Shown piece after piece: positions 1-8,874 of a stretch of DNA of 64,000 nucleotides. Source of the DNA: Paenibacillus endoradicis (GTDB lineage Bacteria; Bacillota; Bacilli; Paenibacillales; Paenibacillaceae); contig NZ_JANQBB010000003.1 in NCBI RefSeq assembly GCF_024721975.1, forward strand, positions 124,001 through 188,000, written 5' to 3'. The notes under the pieces are model-generated. The model worked only from the letters and a program-made list of their open reading frames with translations. It made no database searches and was not told the origin of the DNA. Every line of letters starts with the position of its first letter. Positions within the stretch are counted from its first letter, which is position 1. Position numbers and translations under genes: made by a program.

Positions 1-296
1 ATACGTCCACCCATAAGATAGTAATCTGATTGAGAATGGAGTACTCTTAATTTCTTAATGGCGTTATACCCGTTAGACTCCTGATCAATTAGATACTCCT
101 GAGAAGGGTATTTAATAGGTTCATTATCTATCTCATCAGCTTCTTCTACTAAACCATATAAATCAGCGTAATAAGCAGACTTTTGCTCTTCGTCTTTTAT
201 TACATTGTTGGCAAATATGATCGTTGAAATCAATGTAGTTAGAAATGCTACTATACTAATAATACCAATAACTATTCCAATTTTGTTTTGTTTCAC
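1..296 (-). CDS. Hypothetical membrane-anchored protein (partial, N-terminal part)
   Basis: An open frame on the minus strand runs off the left edge with 98 complete codons and no stop. It starts with GTG at 296, preceded by AGGAG nine bases upstream. The protein begins with a short basic stretch (VKQNK) and one hydrophobic segment at about residues 6-30, then turns acidic and hydrophilic (KDEEQKS, EEADEID). This is the pattern of a single-pass membrane or exported protein. The C-terminal part lies outside the window and no family is recognised. The good ribosome binding site and unbroken frame make it a real gene. Confidence 0.6.
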   Translation of the reverse strand, partial: MKQNKIGIVIGIISIVAFLTTLISTIIFANNVIKDEEQKSAYYADLYGLVEEADEIDNEPIKYPSQEYLIDQESNGYNAIKKLRVLHSQSDYYLMGGR

Positions 297-524
297 GTCT
301 GTTAGCTCCTGTTGAATAAATGACTTAGAGTTTCTTTAAAACACTCAAGCATACATTATACTGCAAAAGCTATACATAACACCTTGAAATTTTTGACTAT
401 CAACTATAAAATTTGTTTATTAGATGAAATTAATGAAACGAAATAATGTTAATTGGTATTTACGATTCCCACATCTAGCATTAATATGCATGGAAATGAA
501 CATGATAATTAAGGAGACGTATAA

Positions 525-1016
525 GTGATCCATTTCGAACCAATATCGATCAAACATCTTCAATATATTCGTGAAATATATAATGAATATGTCAAGACAA
601 CAACAGTATCATTTGATTTAGAACCCGCCACAATAGAGAAAATTACAAAGTTAACGATGCATGATGAAAAGAGATTTTGTTCATTTGTCATAAAGGAGGA
701 TAATGAGGTTATTGGTTATGTACTTTTATCACCATTTATCCAAAAACATGCTTGTTTTCGTACTGCAGAAGTAACAATCTATCTTGATGTTCGTTATGGT
801 AGGCGAGGTATTGGAAGTCGAGCACTTGAATTTATTGAAGAGCAAGCTCGTGCTAACGGTTTTCACACGTTAATTGCAGTAATTTGTACTGAAAACGAAA
901 GCAGTATCGCCGCATTCTCCGCAAAAGAATATCAATTGAAAGGTATCATTTCGCAAGTGGCCTATAAATTCGATCGGCATCTGGATGTATGTTATTATCA
1001 GAAGTTATTACTGTGA
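525..1016 (+). CDS. GNAT family N-acetyltransferase
   Basis: The 163-residue protein has the GNAT fold pattern: a strand with an acidic and aromatic stretch (around residues 54-68, VIGYVLL), then the acetyl-CoA loop GRRGIGSRAL at 92-101 and the helix after it. The overall form, with early FDLEPAT and later AVICTENESS, resembles the phosphinothricin/methionine-sulfoximine acetyltransferase group (Bar/YwnH-like). The expected acidic or Gln/Arg residue at the first position of the Q/RxxGxG loop is Gly92. The start is GTG at 525 with AAGGAG eight bases before it. It stands alone; the substrate cannot be told from sequence. Confidence 0.8.
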   Translation: MIHFEPISIKHLQYIREIYNEYVKTTTVSFDLEPATIEKITKLTMHDEKRFCSFVIKEDNEVIGYVLLSPFIQKHACFRTAEVTIYLDVRYGRRGIGSRALEFIEEQARANGFHTLIAVICTENESSIAAFSAKEYQLKGIISQVAYKFDRHLDVCYYQKLLL

Positions 1017-1109
1017 ATCAAGTGACAAAGTAGTTGCAAAAACTCATCAATTACGGTAAATGTGATATAGTAAGAAGAAGACATAATAAGAAAGAAAAGT
1101 GGGATACAA

Positions 1110-1862
1110 ATGATTGTCATTAAAACAATGGAAGAAATTATGAAAATGAAGCAAGCAGGAGAAATTCTAGCTGCTTGTCATAAAGAAATAGCAAAAATGA
1201 TTAAACCAGGTATAAGTACGATGGAAATCGATAAATTTGCTGAAAAATTTATGCTAGACCATGGAGCTACCCCAGAACAAAAAGGATATCATGGTTATCC
1301 GTTCGCAACATGTGCATCTGTTAACGATGTGATCTGTCACGGTTTTCCTAGTAAGGAAATGATCTTGAAAGATGGCGATATCGTAACGGTTGACATGGTT
1401 GTTAATCTTAATGGTTGGCTAGCAGATTCTGCTTGGTCATATGGTGTAGGTCAAGTTGCTCCTCAAACACAAAAATTACTAGATGTCACGAAAGAATCTA
1501 TGTATAAAGGTATTGAGAAAGCTGTTATCGGTAATCGGATTGGTGACATATCAAATGCGATTCAAGTTTATGCTGAGGCTGAAGGCTTCTCTGTCGTACG
1601 TGACTTTATTGGGCACGGTATCGGATCTGAGATGCATGAAGAGCCACAAGTTCCTCATTATGGACCAGCAGGCAGAGGAACACGCTTGAAAGAGGGTATG
1701 GTTCTAACCATTGAACCTATGCTAAATATTGGAAAATACCACGCAAAAGTAGATCCTGATGGTTGGACTGCTAGAACGGTAGATGGTAGCCTATCAGCTC
1801 AATACGAACATACCCTTGCCATTACAGCAGATGGACCATTTCTAATTACAAAACAAACTTAA
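1110..1862 (+). CDS. map: Type I methionine aminopeptidase
   Basis: This 250-residue enzyme removes the initiator methionine from new proteins in the cytoplasm. All five metal ligands of the pita-bread fold can be placed: D95, D106, H169, E202 and E233. His77 in the ICHGFP motif is the usual substrate-contacting residue. The length and the lack of an N-terminal zinc-binding extension fit the stand-alone type I forms; it resembles Bacillus YflG (MapB) more than the copy encoded in the ribosomal protein cluster, so a second map gene probably exists elsewhere. The ribosome binding site before ATG 1110 is weak. A hairpin follows directly, so it is monocistronic. Confidence 0.95.
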   Translation: MIVIKTMEEIMKMKQAGEILAACHKEIAKMIKPGISTMEIDKFAEKFMLDHGATPEQKGYHGYPFATCASVNDVICHGFPSKEMILKDGDIVTVDMVVNLNGWLADSAWSYGVGQVAPQTQKLLDVTKESMYKGIEKAVIGNRIGDISNAIQVYAEAEGFSVVRDFIGHGIGSEMHEEPQVPHYGPAGRGTRLKEGMVLTIEPMLNIGKYHAKVDPDGWTARTVDGSLSAQYEHTLAITADGPFLITKQT

Positions 1863-1863
1863 T

Positions 1864-1920
1864 ATAATGCCCGAGCATACCATCCCATTAATATTGGACT
1901 GATATGTTACGGGCATTATT
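1864..1920 (+). terminator. Terminator-like hairpin after map
   Basis: AATGCCCG near 1866 pairs with CGGGCATT near 1910, with a long interrupted loop. The right arm runs into ATT rather than a clean T tract, so strength is uncertain. Confidence 0.5.
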
Positions 1921-1973
1921 CAGTTATACGGAATGTATAAACTATAGATTTAAAGAATAAATATGAGGTGCCT

Positions 1974-4229
1974 ATGTTACACGCATTTTTGCAACAATAT
2001 AAAGATTTGGTACAACTTAATGAAGTCCAACAACAAGCTGTAGAACATTTTCAAGGTCCGTTATTATTACTTGCATCACCTGGATCAGGAAAGACAACTA
2101 CGATTATTATGAGAATCGGATATCTAGTCAGCTATCATAAAGTTCAAGCACACCAAATTATTGCAGTCAGCTTCAGTAAAGCGTCTGCTCGTGATATGAG
2201 CTTACGCTATGAACGCTTTTTCCCTGAGCTTCCGAAAGTGAAATTTTCAACGATTCATAGTCTGGCATTTGAGATTGTTATACAAGGATTACGGAAACAG
2301 GGAATATCTTATGAAGTGATTGATGGTTATGACAAAAAATTAGATGAAGAAGTAGAAGATCAAGAAGTTAGACTTCATAAAAATATAATATTACGCCAAT
2401 TGTATGAGAAATTATTTCATGAAAAACTGAAAGATGAATTGCTTGATGAGTTGTTGTCATATATAAGCTATGTGAAAAATAAAATGATCCCGTCAGAGCA
2501 ATGGAATCTTGTACCTTGTAAAGTGAAGCAGGCGGACGAGCTCCTACGAATGTATGAACAATTTAAGCAATCGCAAGATAAGTTGTTACTAGATTTCGAT
2601 GATATGCTTGTTTATGCCGAAAAGACATTAAGAGAAGATCTTGCTATTCGGAATATGTACAAACGTAGATATCGTTTTATGTTAACAGATGAAAGTCAGG
2701 ATACTTCGCTTATTCAACATCATATTATTGCGCTACTTGTGGAAGATCATCAAAATCTTTGCGTCGTTGCTGATGATGATCAATCGATCTACAGTTGGAG
2801 GGGGGCAGAACCATCTTATCTGCTATCGTTCAAGGAACATTATCATTCTGCAGTAATCATGTATATGGAGCAAAACTATCGTTCTTCTCAAGAAATCGTA
2901 ACGGTAGCCAATCAATTTATTCGGAAAAATCATAATCGATATGCTAAACATATGTTTACTAATAATTCGGCCAGAGAACTCATTCATATTCATGATTTCC
3001 CATCGGTACAAGAAGAAATAAACTATATAGCAGGTGCATTGCAGCAATCTGATCAGTTACAAGAAGTTGCAGTGTTATATCGTAATCATTACTCATCTAT
3101 TATGCTTGTAAATGAACTTGATCGCAGAGGGATTCCATTCTATATGAAGGATGGTGATGATCGTTTCTTCTCTCATTGGGTTGTTGAAGATATTTTGAAT
3201 TTTATGAGATTAAGTTATACCGATCGTAGAATGGATATTTTCGAGAAGTTGGCCATGAAAATGAACGTGTACTTATCGAAACAGCAAATACTGCAGTGTA
3301 AACAATTGCATGAGCAGGAATCTATCTTTGAATTGTTACTTGCTAAAGTGAAATTGAATGATTACCAACCTGAACTCATTATTCGTGCTCAACAAACGGT
3401 ACAATCGCTTCGAGATGTGAACCCTGTTGAAGCGATTCGCCTTATTCGTAATGATCTAGGATATGATAAAGCAATTATTGGATTATGTGAGCGATTAGGT
3501 TTTCGTAAAGAATATTTGATGAGTATCCTTAACAGCCTAGAAGGAATAGCAGAGGGTCAACATACATTAGAACAATTTGCTAACAGATTAAAGGAGCTTG
3601 AGCAAGCTCAAAAACAAGCTAAAAATAAAAAACGAGAAGCAGTTGTTACACTATCTACGTTACATAGCGCAAAAGGACTAGAATTCAATGTGGTTTATAT
3701 GATGGATCTAGTGCAACAAGTGATTCCATCACGCACAGATCAAGATAGTGTTGAGCTAATGGAAGAGGCCGCTCGATTGTTCTATGTTGGAATGACGAGA
3801 GCAAGGCATAGTTTACATCTGATTACTTTGCAAAAATGGCAAAATGAACGGGCAAAAACCTCTGAATTTGTACAAGCGGTAAAAGGTATTCAAAATTTAT
3901 TGCCGATGATGCTGGAGCAAACAATCTCATCACAAATTCAGCAAAAACTGGATCACATTGTGAATCATCAATCGTCGACGATTACACAATTTAGCACAGT
4001 GAAAAATGTTAAAGCGATAAACGTTAATGCCATTAAAGATGCGAATATGCTTGAAGCAGGTCTTGTAATTATTCATGAACAATTCGGCGAAGGTACGATA
4101 GAAGAAGTACAGCCCCCCAAAATTAAAATTAACTTTGTTAAGCATGGGTTGAAAACATTACAAGTAGAAATGTGTATTACGCAAGGGTTATTAGAATTAC
4201 AACAAGAACAGAAAATATTGAATGGTTAG
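1974..4229 (+). CDS. UvrD/PcrA-like superfamily 1 DNA helicase (YjcD type)
   Basis: The protein has about 751 residues and the full SF1A helicase motif set. Positions counted from the GTG at 1968 are: motif I ASPGSGKT at 36-43, motif II DESQDT at 241-246, motif III DDDQSIYSWRG at 269-279, motif V HSAKGLEF at 566-573 and motif VI FYVGMTRAR at 605-613. The C-terminal segment (GEGTIEEV and following) resembles the PcrA C-terminal Tudor-like region. Length and layout match Bacillus YjcD rather than PcrA itself, so it is probably an accessory 3'-5' helicase. GTG 1968 is possible, but ATG 1974 with GAGGTG just upstream is the better start. The stop is close to the ABC gene that follows. Confidence 0.9.
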   Translation: MLHAFLQQYKDLVQLNEVQQQAVEHFQGPLLLLASPGSGKTTTIIMRIGYLVSYHKVQAHQIIAVSFSKASARDMSLRYERFFPELPKVKFSTIHSLAFEIVIQGLRKQGISYEVIDGYDKKLDEEVEDQEVRLHKNIILRQLYEKLFHEKLKDELLDELLSYISYVKNKMIPSEQWNLVPCKVKQADELLRMYEQFKQSQDKLLLDFDDMLVYAEKTLREDLAIRNMYKRRYRFMLTDESQDTSLIQHHIIALLVEDHQNLCVVADDDQSIYSWRGAEPSYLLSFKEHYHSAVIMYMEQNYRSSQEIVTVANQFIRKNHNRYAKHMFTNNSARELIHIHDFPSVQEEINYIAGALQQSDQLQEVAVLYRNHYSSIMLVNELDRRGIPFYMKDGDDRFFSHWVVEDILNFMRLSYTDRRMDIFEKLAMKMNVYLSKQQILQCKQLHEQESIFELLLAKVKLNDYQPELIIRAQQTVQSLRDVNPVEAIRLIRNDLGYDKAIIGLCERLGFRKEYLMSILNSLEGIAEGQHTLEQFANRLKELEQAQKQAKNKKREAVVTLSTLHSAKGLEFNVVYMMDLVQQVIPSRTDQDSVELMEEAARLFYVGMTRARHSLHLITLQKWQNERAKTSEFVQAVKGIQNLLPMMLEQTISSQIQQKLDHIVNHQSSTITQFSTVKNVKAINVNAIKDANMLEAGLVIIHEQFGEGTIEEVQPPKIKINFVKHGLKTLQVEMCITQGLLELQQEQKILNG

Positions 4230-4290
4230 CTACATGAGTAGCTTCATTGTTGGTAGAGACTTGAATAAATGGGATAGAGTAGGTGGATAT

Positions 4291-4971
4291 GTGACGGTAA
4301 TGCTTGAACTAAGAAATATTAGTAAAAGCTTTCAAGAAGACCTCTCAGAGAAGCACTTATTTCAACATGTATGTGTCAATATTACAGATGGACACCGAAT
4401 CTGTTGTACAGGCGAGTCCGGACAAGGAAAAACTAGTTTATTAAAAATTATTGCTCGATTAGATGTTCCGAATAACGGACAGTTGTATTGGCATAATGTC
4501 GAAGCTTCACGATGCGATGTTATGCTTTGGAGACAACAGATTCATTACGTTGCACAGCAAGCAGTAATGTTGCCAGGGACAGTTAAAGATAATTTGCAGT
4601 TGCCAAGCCTACTTCATGGAAGAGTTTTTCAACAAGATAAAGCACAGCAATTGATGAATCAATGTGGACTTCAGCAATTGGATTGGCAAACTTCAGCAGA
4701 AAGTCTTTCAGGAGGAGAGAAGCAGCGAATTGCACTTATTCGTGGCTTATTGTTGGAACCAAAAATATTATTGCTCGATGAGGTGACCGGCTCACTTGAT
4801 ACACATAATCGTGATTTAGTAGAATCACTATTGCTCCAATGGATTGAGGAAACAAATGGTTCATTCGTTTGGATCTCTCATGACCCTAATCAGGTGAAGC
4901 GGGTTAGTAGTGAGCAATGGTATTTTGCGGAGCATCACGTAACGATATGTCGGGAGGAAACTTCTGCATGA
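4291..4971 (+). CDS. ABC transporter ATP-binding protein, FetA/YbbL-like
   Basis: This 226-residue ATPase has Walker A GESGQGKT (41-48), signature LSGGEKQ (139-145) and Walker B ILLLDE (159-164) followed by the D-loop GSLD. A longer frame opens at 4222 inside the helicase gene, but AGGTGG at 4281 favours GTG 4291 (or ATG 4300), and this also matches the usual N-terminus of the family (MLELRNISKSF). It overlaps the following permease gene by four bases (ATGA). The pair has the layout of FetAB (YbbLM), linked in E. coli to iron export and oxidative stress resistance; the substrate here is inferred from that similarity only. Confidence 0.85.
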   Translation: MTVMLELRNISKSFQEDLSEKHLFQHVCVNITDGHRICCTGESGQGKTSLLKIIARLDVPNNGQLYWHNVEASRCDVMLWRQQIHYVAQQAVMLPGTVKDNLQLPSLLHGRVFQQDKAQQLMNQCGLQQLDWQTSAESLSGGEKQRIALIRGLLLEPKILLLDEVTGSLDTHNRDLVESLLLQWIEETNGSFVWISHDPNQVKRVSSEQWYFAEHHVTICREETSA

Positions 4972-5720
4972 GCATGCTAAGTTTAAGCTTTACTTTATTA
5001 TTCATAGCCGTAACGATATTTATTTCAATGAAGAAGAAATTACTGCTAGAGAAAGATATTTTTATAGGTACAATACGTGCAAGTATTCAGCTTATTGCTA
5101 TTGGATATATTCTCAATTATGTGTTCGCTACGGAAAACATCTGGTTATTTTTTGCGATTATTAGCATTATGATTTTGGTGGCTGCTCATAATGGAGCAAA
5201 GCGAGGCAAAGGGTTTCGCGGAGCCATGTGGAAAATTGCATTATGCATTTTCATTATAGAAATATTTGTTATGTTAATCTTACTGGGCATGAAAATAATT
5301 GAGCCAACTGCTCAATATATTATCCCACTTAGTGGGATGACGATCGGTAATGCAATGGTAGTGTCTAGTTTGTTTCTTACTCAATTGAAACGAGAAGTTG
5401 AAGCATCACGCGGAGATATAGAAACTTTACTCGCACTTGGAGCGAATGGCAAACAAGCATTACAAAGCTTACTTGCTCGTTCTGTGAAATTCAGTATGAT
5501 TCCTACAATCGACAGTCTCAAGACTGTAGGGGTAGTTCAATTGCCTGGGATGATGACCGGAATGATTATTGCCGGCGCAAGTCCAATAGAAGCTGTTAAG
5601 TATCAACTATTGATTCTATTTACGCATACAGGTGCAGCTGCATTAACAAGTATTATATTAAGTATATTATTTCATAAAAGCGTATTAACTAAAGACTTAC
5701 GGATGCAAAAAAACATCTAG
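4968..5720 (+). CDS. ABC transporter permease, FetB/YbbM family
   Basis: This polytopic protein of 250 residues has roughly seven hydrophobic segments. The central cytoplasmic stretch, with GNAMV, REVEASRGDIETLLALGA and the PGMMTGMIIAG segment, is characteristic of the FetB/YbbM (UPF0014) permease family. The start is ATG 4968, overlapping the stop of the ATPase as ATGA, with GGGAGG ten bases upstream. An upstream frame at 4917 has no ribosome binding site. With the ATPase it should form the complete exporter. A strong terminator follows. Confidence 0.87.
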   Translation: MSMLSLSFTLLFIAVTIFISMKKKLLLEKDIFIGTIRASIQLIAIGYILNYVFATENIWLFFAIISIMILVAAHNGAKRGKGFRGAMWKIALCIFIIEIFVMLILLGMKIIEPTAQYIIPLSGMTIGNAMVVSSLFLTQLKREVEASRGDIETLLALGANGKQALQSLLARSVKFSMIPTIDSLKTVGVVQLPGMMTGMIIAGASPIEAVKYQLLILFTHTGAAALTSIILSILFHKSVLTKDLRMQKNI

Positions 5721-5810
5721 TGAGTTCTCCTTGAGCCGCAAATGAGCATCGTATCTGAACTCAAAGTGGTTGTTCCTGCCTTTGTGTAGTAATCATTGTT
5801 CTAAATTTAT

Positions 5811-5862
5811 AAATGCAGATAGTAGAGGATGAGTACCATTCCTCTACTATCTGCATTTTTTA
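5811..5862 (+). terminator. Rho-independent terminator after the FetAB-like operon
   Basis: A near-perfect 18-base stem (AAATGCAGATAGTAGAGG with its complement) has a 12-base loop and is followed by six T residues. It ends the ABC operon about 90 bases after the stop codon. Confidence 0.85.
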
Positions 5863-5907
5863 TTCCGTTATGTTCATTTCGTTAGAGTAATAAAAAACAT
5901 TGAAGTA

Positions 5908-6032
5908 GCGGAGCAAACAGTTGATGTGGAAAAGTGGTAATATTCGGTCTTATCCAAGGATATATACCTTCAACAAAATCGATAAATCCTTGTATAAAAG
6001 CCGATTGGAGCAACGTACTGTTTGCGCAGCTC
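5908..6032. repeat. Imperfect inverted repeat, about 125 bp
   Basis: GAGCAAACAGT near 5911-5921 faces ACTGTTTGCGCAGCTC at 6017-6032, enclosing about 95 bases with weaker internal symmetry (TTATCCAAGGATAT, AAATCCTTGTATA). With the terminator it fills the 315-base gap between 5721 and 6035. It may be a decayed palindromic element or the distal terminator of the minus-strand gene that ends at 6036. Confidence 0.4.
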
Positions 6033-6035
6033 TTA

Positions 6036-6254
6036 TTACTTGTTAGCTTTCAGTAAGAAAAATTCGCAAGTTTGGCGAGTGTGATAAGTAATATCACCAA
6101 CTGATGCTTGAGTTACTATTTTTTGTTCATCAAAGCGTACAATGATTGCTTTGTTATCAATAATTTGATTATCTTGAAAGACACGAATCTTTTTTTCTTT
6201 ATCCAATGCTTCTTGAAAATCAGCATCAGTTATTAAGCGGTATAGTAAGGCCAT
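6036..6254 (-). CDS. Hypothetical 72-residue protein
   Basis: This small soluble protein has no recognised family. ATG 6254 is preceded by GGAGG four bases upstream, which argues for a real gene. The sequence alternates hydrophobic and charged residues (IRVFQDNQIID, AIIVRFDEQKIV, GDITYHTRQTCEFF), as in a small beta-rich fold. It has one cysteine and no membrane segment. It is monocistronic and convergent with the FetAB-like operon. Confidence 0.55.
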   Translation of the reverse strand: MALLYRLITDADFQEALDKEKKIRVFQDNQIIDNKAIIVRFDEQKIVTQASVGDITYHTRQTCEFFLLKANK

Positions 6255-6370
6255 AATTCCTCCATCTTCTATAGTTGATTATTTCTTTATATAGTCAATT
6301 ATAATCAATTGAAATGAAAAAGCGATCAATAAGAGAAAAGTATATGAATCATGACAGTGATATGCTATTA

Positions 6371-6545
6371 CAATCGGAGCCCGTTCCGAGAACTAATTAC
6401 TGTTTCAATCGGAGCCCGCTCGGAGAACTAATTACTTTTCCAATCTCCGTTGTCCTCGGATTTATCGTAAAGGTAATAGTGGTATAAATCCGAGGACAAA
6501 AACGAACGCTACCGCTTTTCCACTAGTGATTAGTTCTCTCCGCTA
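6371..6545. repeat. Palindromic intergenic repeat, family A, copy 1
   Basis: The core has nested inverted repeats: TGTCCTCGGATTTAT pairs with ATAAATCCGAGGACA, and outside it AGAACTAAT pairs with ATTAGTTCT near 6535. About 40 bases at the left (CAATCGGAGCCCG...GAACTAATTAC) are present twice in tandem. A second copy lies at 8580-8716 in the same orientation. No coding frame explains it. It fills most of the 340-base gap before the isomerase gene. Confidence 0.8.
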
Positions 6546-6594
6546 CATAAGTCGGTAGAACTGAACATAATAAAAAGTTTTAGGAGGAGTTAAT

Positions 6595-7443
6595 ATGAAG
6601 TTTTCAGTATTTACTGTAATGATGCCTGATTGTAATATAGAGCAGACGGTACAACTGCTTAGTGATAATCAATATGATGGAGTAGAGTGGCGTTTTATCG
6701 ATCCTGACCTAACAAAATCGAGTGAAGCGCCATCATTTTGGGGAAATAACTACTCAACAGTACCTGCTAGCTCAACGATTGAACAACTTCAGTATGTAAG
6801 TAATTTGAGTAAGGGATTCGGACTTTCACAACCTAACCTTGCATCGTATATAACGTGTGGAGATTTGATTGCTACTGAGCGAGCGATGAAGGCTGCACAA
6901 CAGTTAGGAGCTCCGTCTATTCGTATTGGAGTCCCATCGTATGACGGCACGATCTCGTATCAGCAATGTCTTGCTGATGGTAGAGCTTATCTTGATCAAG
7001 TGCAACAACTAGCACAACAGTATAAGGTAAAGGGAGCTATTGAGACACATCATGGCAATATTGCCTGTAGTGCATCTGCGGCACTTCGATTGGTAGAAGG
7101 ATTTGATCCGAGTTGCATCGGGATCATTTATGATCCTGGCAATATGGTACATGAGGGTTATGAACATTATCAGATGGGACTTGAGATGATTGGTGATTAT
7201 TTAACTCATGTACATGTGAAAAATGCGTCATATGCCTTGTTAACTTCCGATGATAGTGAGGCTGCTATTTGGCAAGTACATTGGAGTGCTATAGATAAAG
7301 GAGCTGTTCAATGGCATCGTGTAATAAAGGCATTGAGGGCGATCGGATATGATGGTTGGTTGAGTATGGAGGATTTCAGTTCATCTCAATCAACGGAGTC
7401 CTTACTACAGCATAATATCTCATATATAAAATCTTTACTTTAA
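6595..7443 (+). CDS. Sugar phosphate isomerase/epimerase family TIM barrel
   Basis: The 282-residue protein belongs to the xylose isomerase-like / AP endonuclease 2 superfamily. Likely metal ligands at barrel strand ends are E150 (GAIETHHG), D180 (IIYDPGN), H207 (HVHVKN) and E259 (LSMED). This is the usual Glu-Asp-His-Glu pattern of sugar isomerases and epimerases rather than of endonuclease IV, which has nine ligands. A strong AGGAGGAG precedes ATG 6595. It is monocistronic, so the substrate cannot be inferred from neighbours. Confidence 0.82.
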   Translation: MKFSVFTVMMPDCNIEQTVQLLSDNQYDGVEWRFIDPDLTKSSEAPSFWGNNYSTVPASSTIEQLQYVSNLSKGFGLSQPNLASYITCGDLIATERAMKAAQQLGAPSIRIGVPSYDGTISYQQCLADGRAYLDQVQQLAQQYKVKGAIETHHGNIACSASAALRLVEGFDPSCIGIIYDPGNMVHEGYEHYQMGLEMIGDYLTHVHVKNASYALLTSDDSEAAIWQVHWSAIDKGAVQWHRVIKALRAIGYDGWLSMEDFSSSQSTESLLQHNISYIKSLL

Positions 7444-7463
7444 CAAGGTATCATATATTCAGT

Positions 7464-7500
7464 AGGAGCGTTGCTGACGAGCAATGCTCCTATTTTATTT
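7464..7500 (+). terminator. Terminator after the isomerase gene
   Basis: GGAGCGTTGCT pairs with AGCAATGCTCC across a four-base loop, followed by TATTTTATTTT. Confidence 0.75.
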
Positions 7501-7502
7501 TA

Positions 7503-7510
7503 CATATACT
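7503..7510 (+). promoter_or_regulatory. Possible sigma-E -10 element upstream of yunB
   Basis: CATATACT matches the classic -10 form of mother-cell sigma-E promoters and lies about 65 bases before yunB, a family known to be sigma-E dependent. No convincing -35 element is visible, so this is tentative. Confidence 0.3.
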
Positions 7511-7576
7511 CAAAATCTTCTTTTTTACTAGACCTAAGCATAAGAATAATTAGGCTAGTACAAAGGAGGTTCCAAT

Positions 7577-8575
7577 GTGGCTAAATGGGGGAAAAGAGGA
7601 ATTCTATGGCATGTCACAGAATTTCTAGCAGTTATCAGTAATTCCTTACAATTAGGAAGTTCTTCTCAGACTAAAGGATGGAAAAGAAAAAACTCTATAG
7701 GTGAATGGAATGCGTCAGCGCAATCAAATAAACAGATGAGTTTTAAGACACCGAAACCGGCGAGAAGATTGACAGGTTTTATGCCACAACCTGTCAAAGT
7801 ACATGCAACGAAACAGAAGAAAAAATGGGGTTTCAAAAAAATAGGTATTGTAAGTCTTGTTATCATTTTATTAATTACGATTCCGTCTTTCATTTTCGTA
7901 GAGCGGAACTTAAGAGACCCACTTATGCATGTTGCAAAAATAAGAGTGAAGCAAATTGCAACTCAAGCGATAAATCAGGCCATTACAGAACAGGTGACTC
8001 AACAATCGCAAACGGAAGAACTTATTGACTGGAAGATGGATAGTAATGGGAAGGTATCCGGATTCATGCTTAATTACTCCGAGCATATGAGAATTACTTC
8101 TGCAACGATCGAGACGGTTCAAAATGCTTTGTCTGATCTGCAACAGATTCCAGAGCGAATTCCAATCGGTCATGCATTTAATAGTGCAATAATCTCAAAT
8201 TACGGACCCAAAATACCAGTGACATTCGAACCACTCGGCGCTGTAAAGGTTGAATTAAATACAAGAGAAAAAGATGCTGCTATCAATATGGTACTTATTG
8301 AGGTATATATTAAAGTTATTACAGAGATTTCGATTATTATTCCGTTTGATACAGAACCAGAATTGGTAGAAGCTGAAATACCTATATCGTATTTACTAGT
8401 TGTAGGTGATGTACCAATGTATTATTACGATAGTACCGGTAAACCAATAGGTGATTCAGCACCTCAAGCACCTAATATCTCAGTGCCACTTTCAGATGGT
8501 GCGGGGATTTCAAGTGGAAAACAAGAAGAACAGCCACAGACGACGTTAGAAGGGAACATAATTGAGACTCCGTAA
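7577..8575 (+). CDS. yunB: Sporulation protein YunB
   Basis: The 332-residue protein has one membrane segment at about 90-108, followed by the YunB signature RDPLMHVAKIRVKQIATQAI near 113-132 and a long extracytoplasmic domain. YunB is a mother-cell sporulation protein needed for normal spore formation in Bacillus. Compared with the roughly 250-residue Bacillus protein it has a longer basic N-terminus (about 85 residues before the membrane segment) and a low-complexity, proline- and glutamine-rich C-terminus. The start is GTG 7577 with AAAGGAGG nine bases upstream; the ATG two bases earlier is out of frame. It faces lytH, as these genes are neighbours in Bacillus. Confidence 0.88.
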   Translation: MAKWGKRGILWHVTEFLAVISNSLQLGSSSQTKGWKRKNSIGEWNASAQSNKQMSFKTPKPARRLTGFMPQPVKVHATKQKKKWGFKKIGIVSLVIILLITIPSFIFVERNLRDPLMHVAKIRVKQIATQAINQAITEQVTQQSQTEELIDWKMDSNGKVSGFMLNYSEHMRITSATIETVQNALSDLQQIPERIPIGHAFNSAIISNYGPKIPVTFEPLGAVKVELNTREKDAAINMVLIEVYIKVITEISIIIPFDTEPELVEAEIPISYLLVVGDVPMYYYDSTGKPIGDSAPQAPNISVPLSDGAGISSGKQEEQPQTTLEGNIIETP

Positions 8576-8579
8576 TAGT

Positions 8580-8716
8580 GGGTGCCCGCTCCAAAAACAA
8601 ATCACTGTTCTAATCGCCGTTGTCCTCGGATTTATCGTAATAGTAACAGCAGTATAAATCAGAGGACAAAAACGAACGCTATCGCTTTTTCACTAGTGAT
8701 TAGTTCTTTCCACTAT
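8580..8716. repeat. Palindromic intergenic repeat, family A, copy 2
   Basis: The element has the same core inverted repeat as the copy at 6371-6545 and the same orientation, with scattered substitutions; its outer ends have decayed. It starts directly after the yunB stop codon. Both copies keep GAACGCTAYCGCTTTT and CACTAGTGATTAGTTCT on the right side. Confidence 0.8.
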
Positions 8717-8827
8717 AGCGTTGGGGATGAATCAAAATAAAGTAACCTTTACCTTAATCCGCTTGATAGAATGATTAGTCTGAGCATGGTATTTCTTACG
8801 AAGTAGTATGACATGCACAAATATTAA

Positions 8828-8874
8828 AAGAACGTAAGAGACTTGACCTTAAGGGCGAAGTCTCTTACGTTCTT
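8828..8874 (-). terminator. Terminator hairpin overlapping the 3' end of lytH
   Basis: AAGAACGTAAGAGACTT and its exact complement form a 17-base stem. On the minus strand the upstream arm is made of the last codons of lytH, the stop codon lies in the loop, and CTTTTAATATT follows the downstream arm. Confidence 0.7.
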
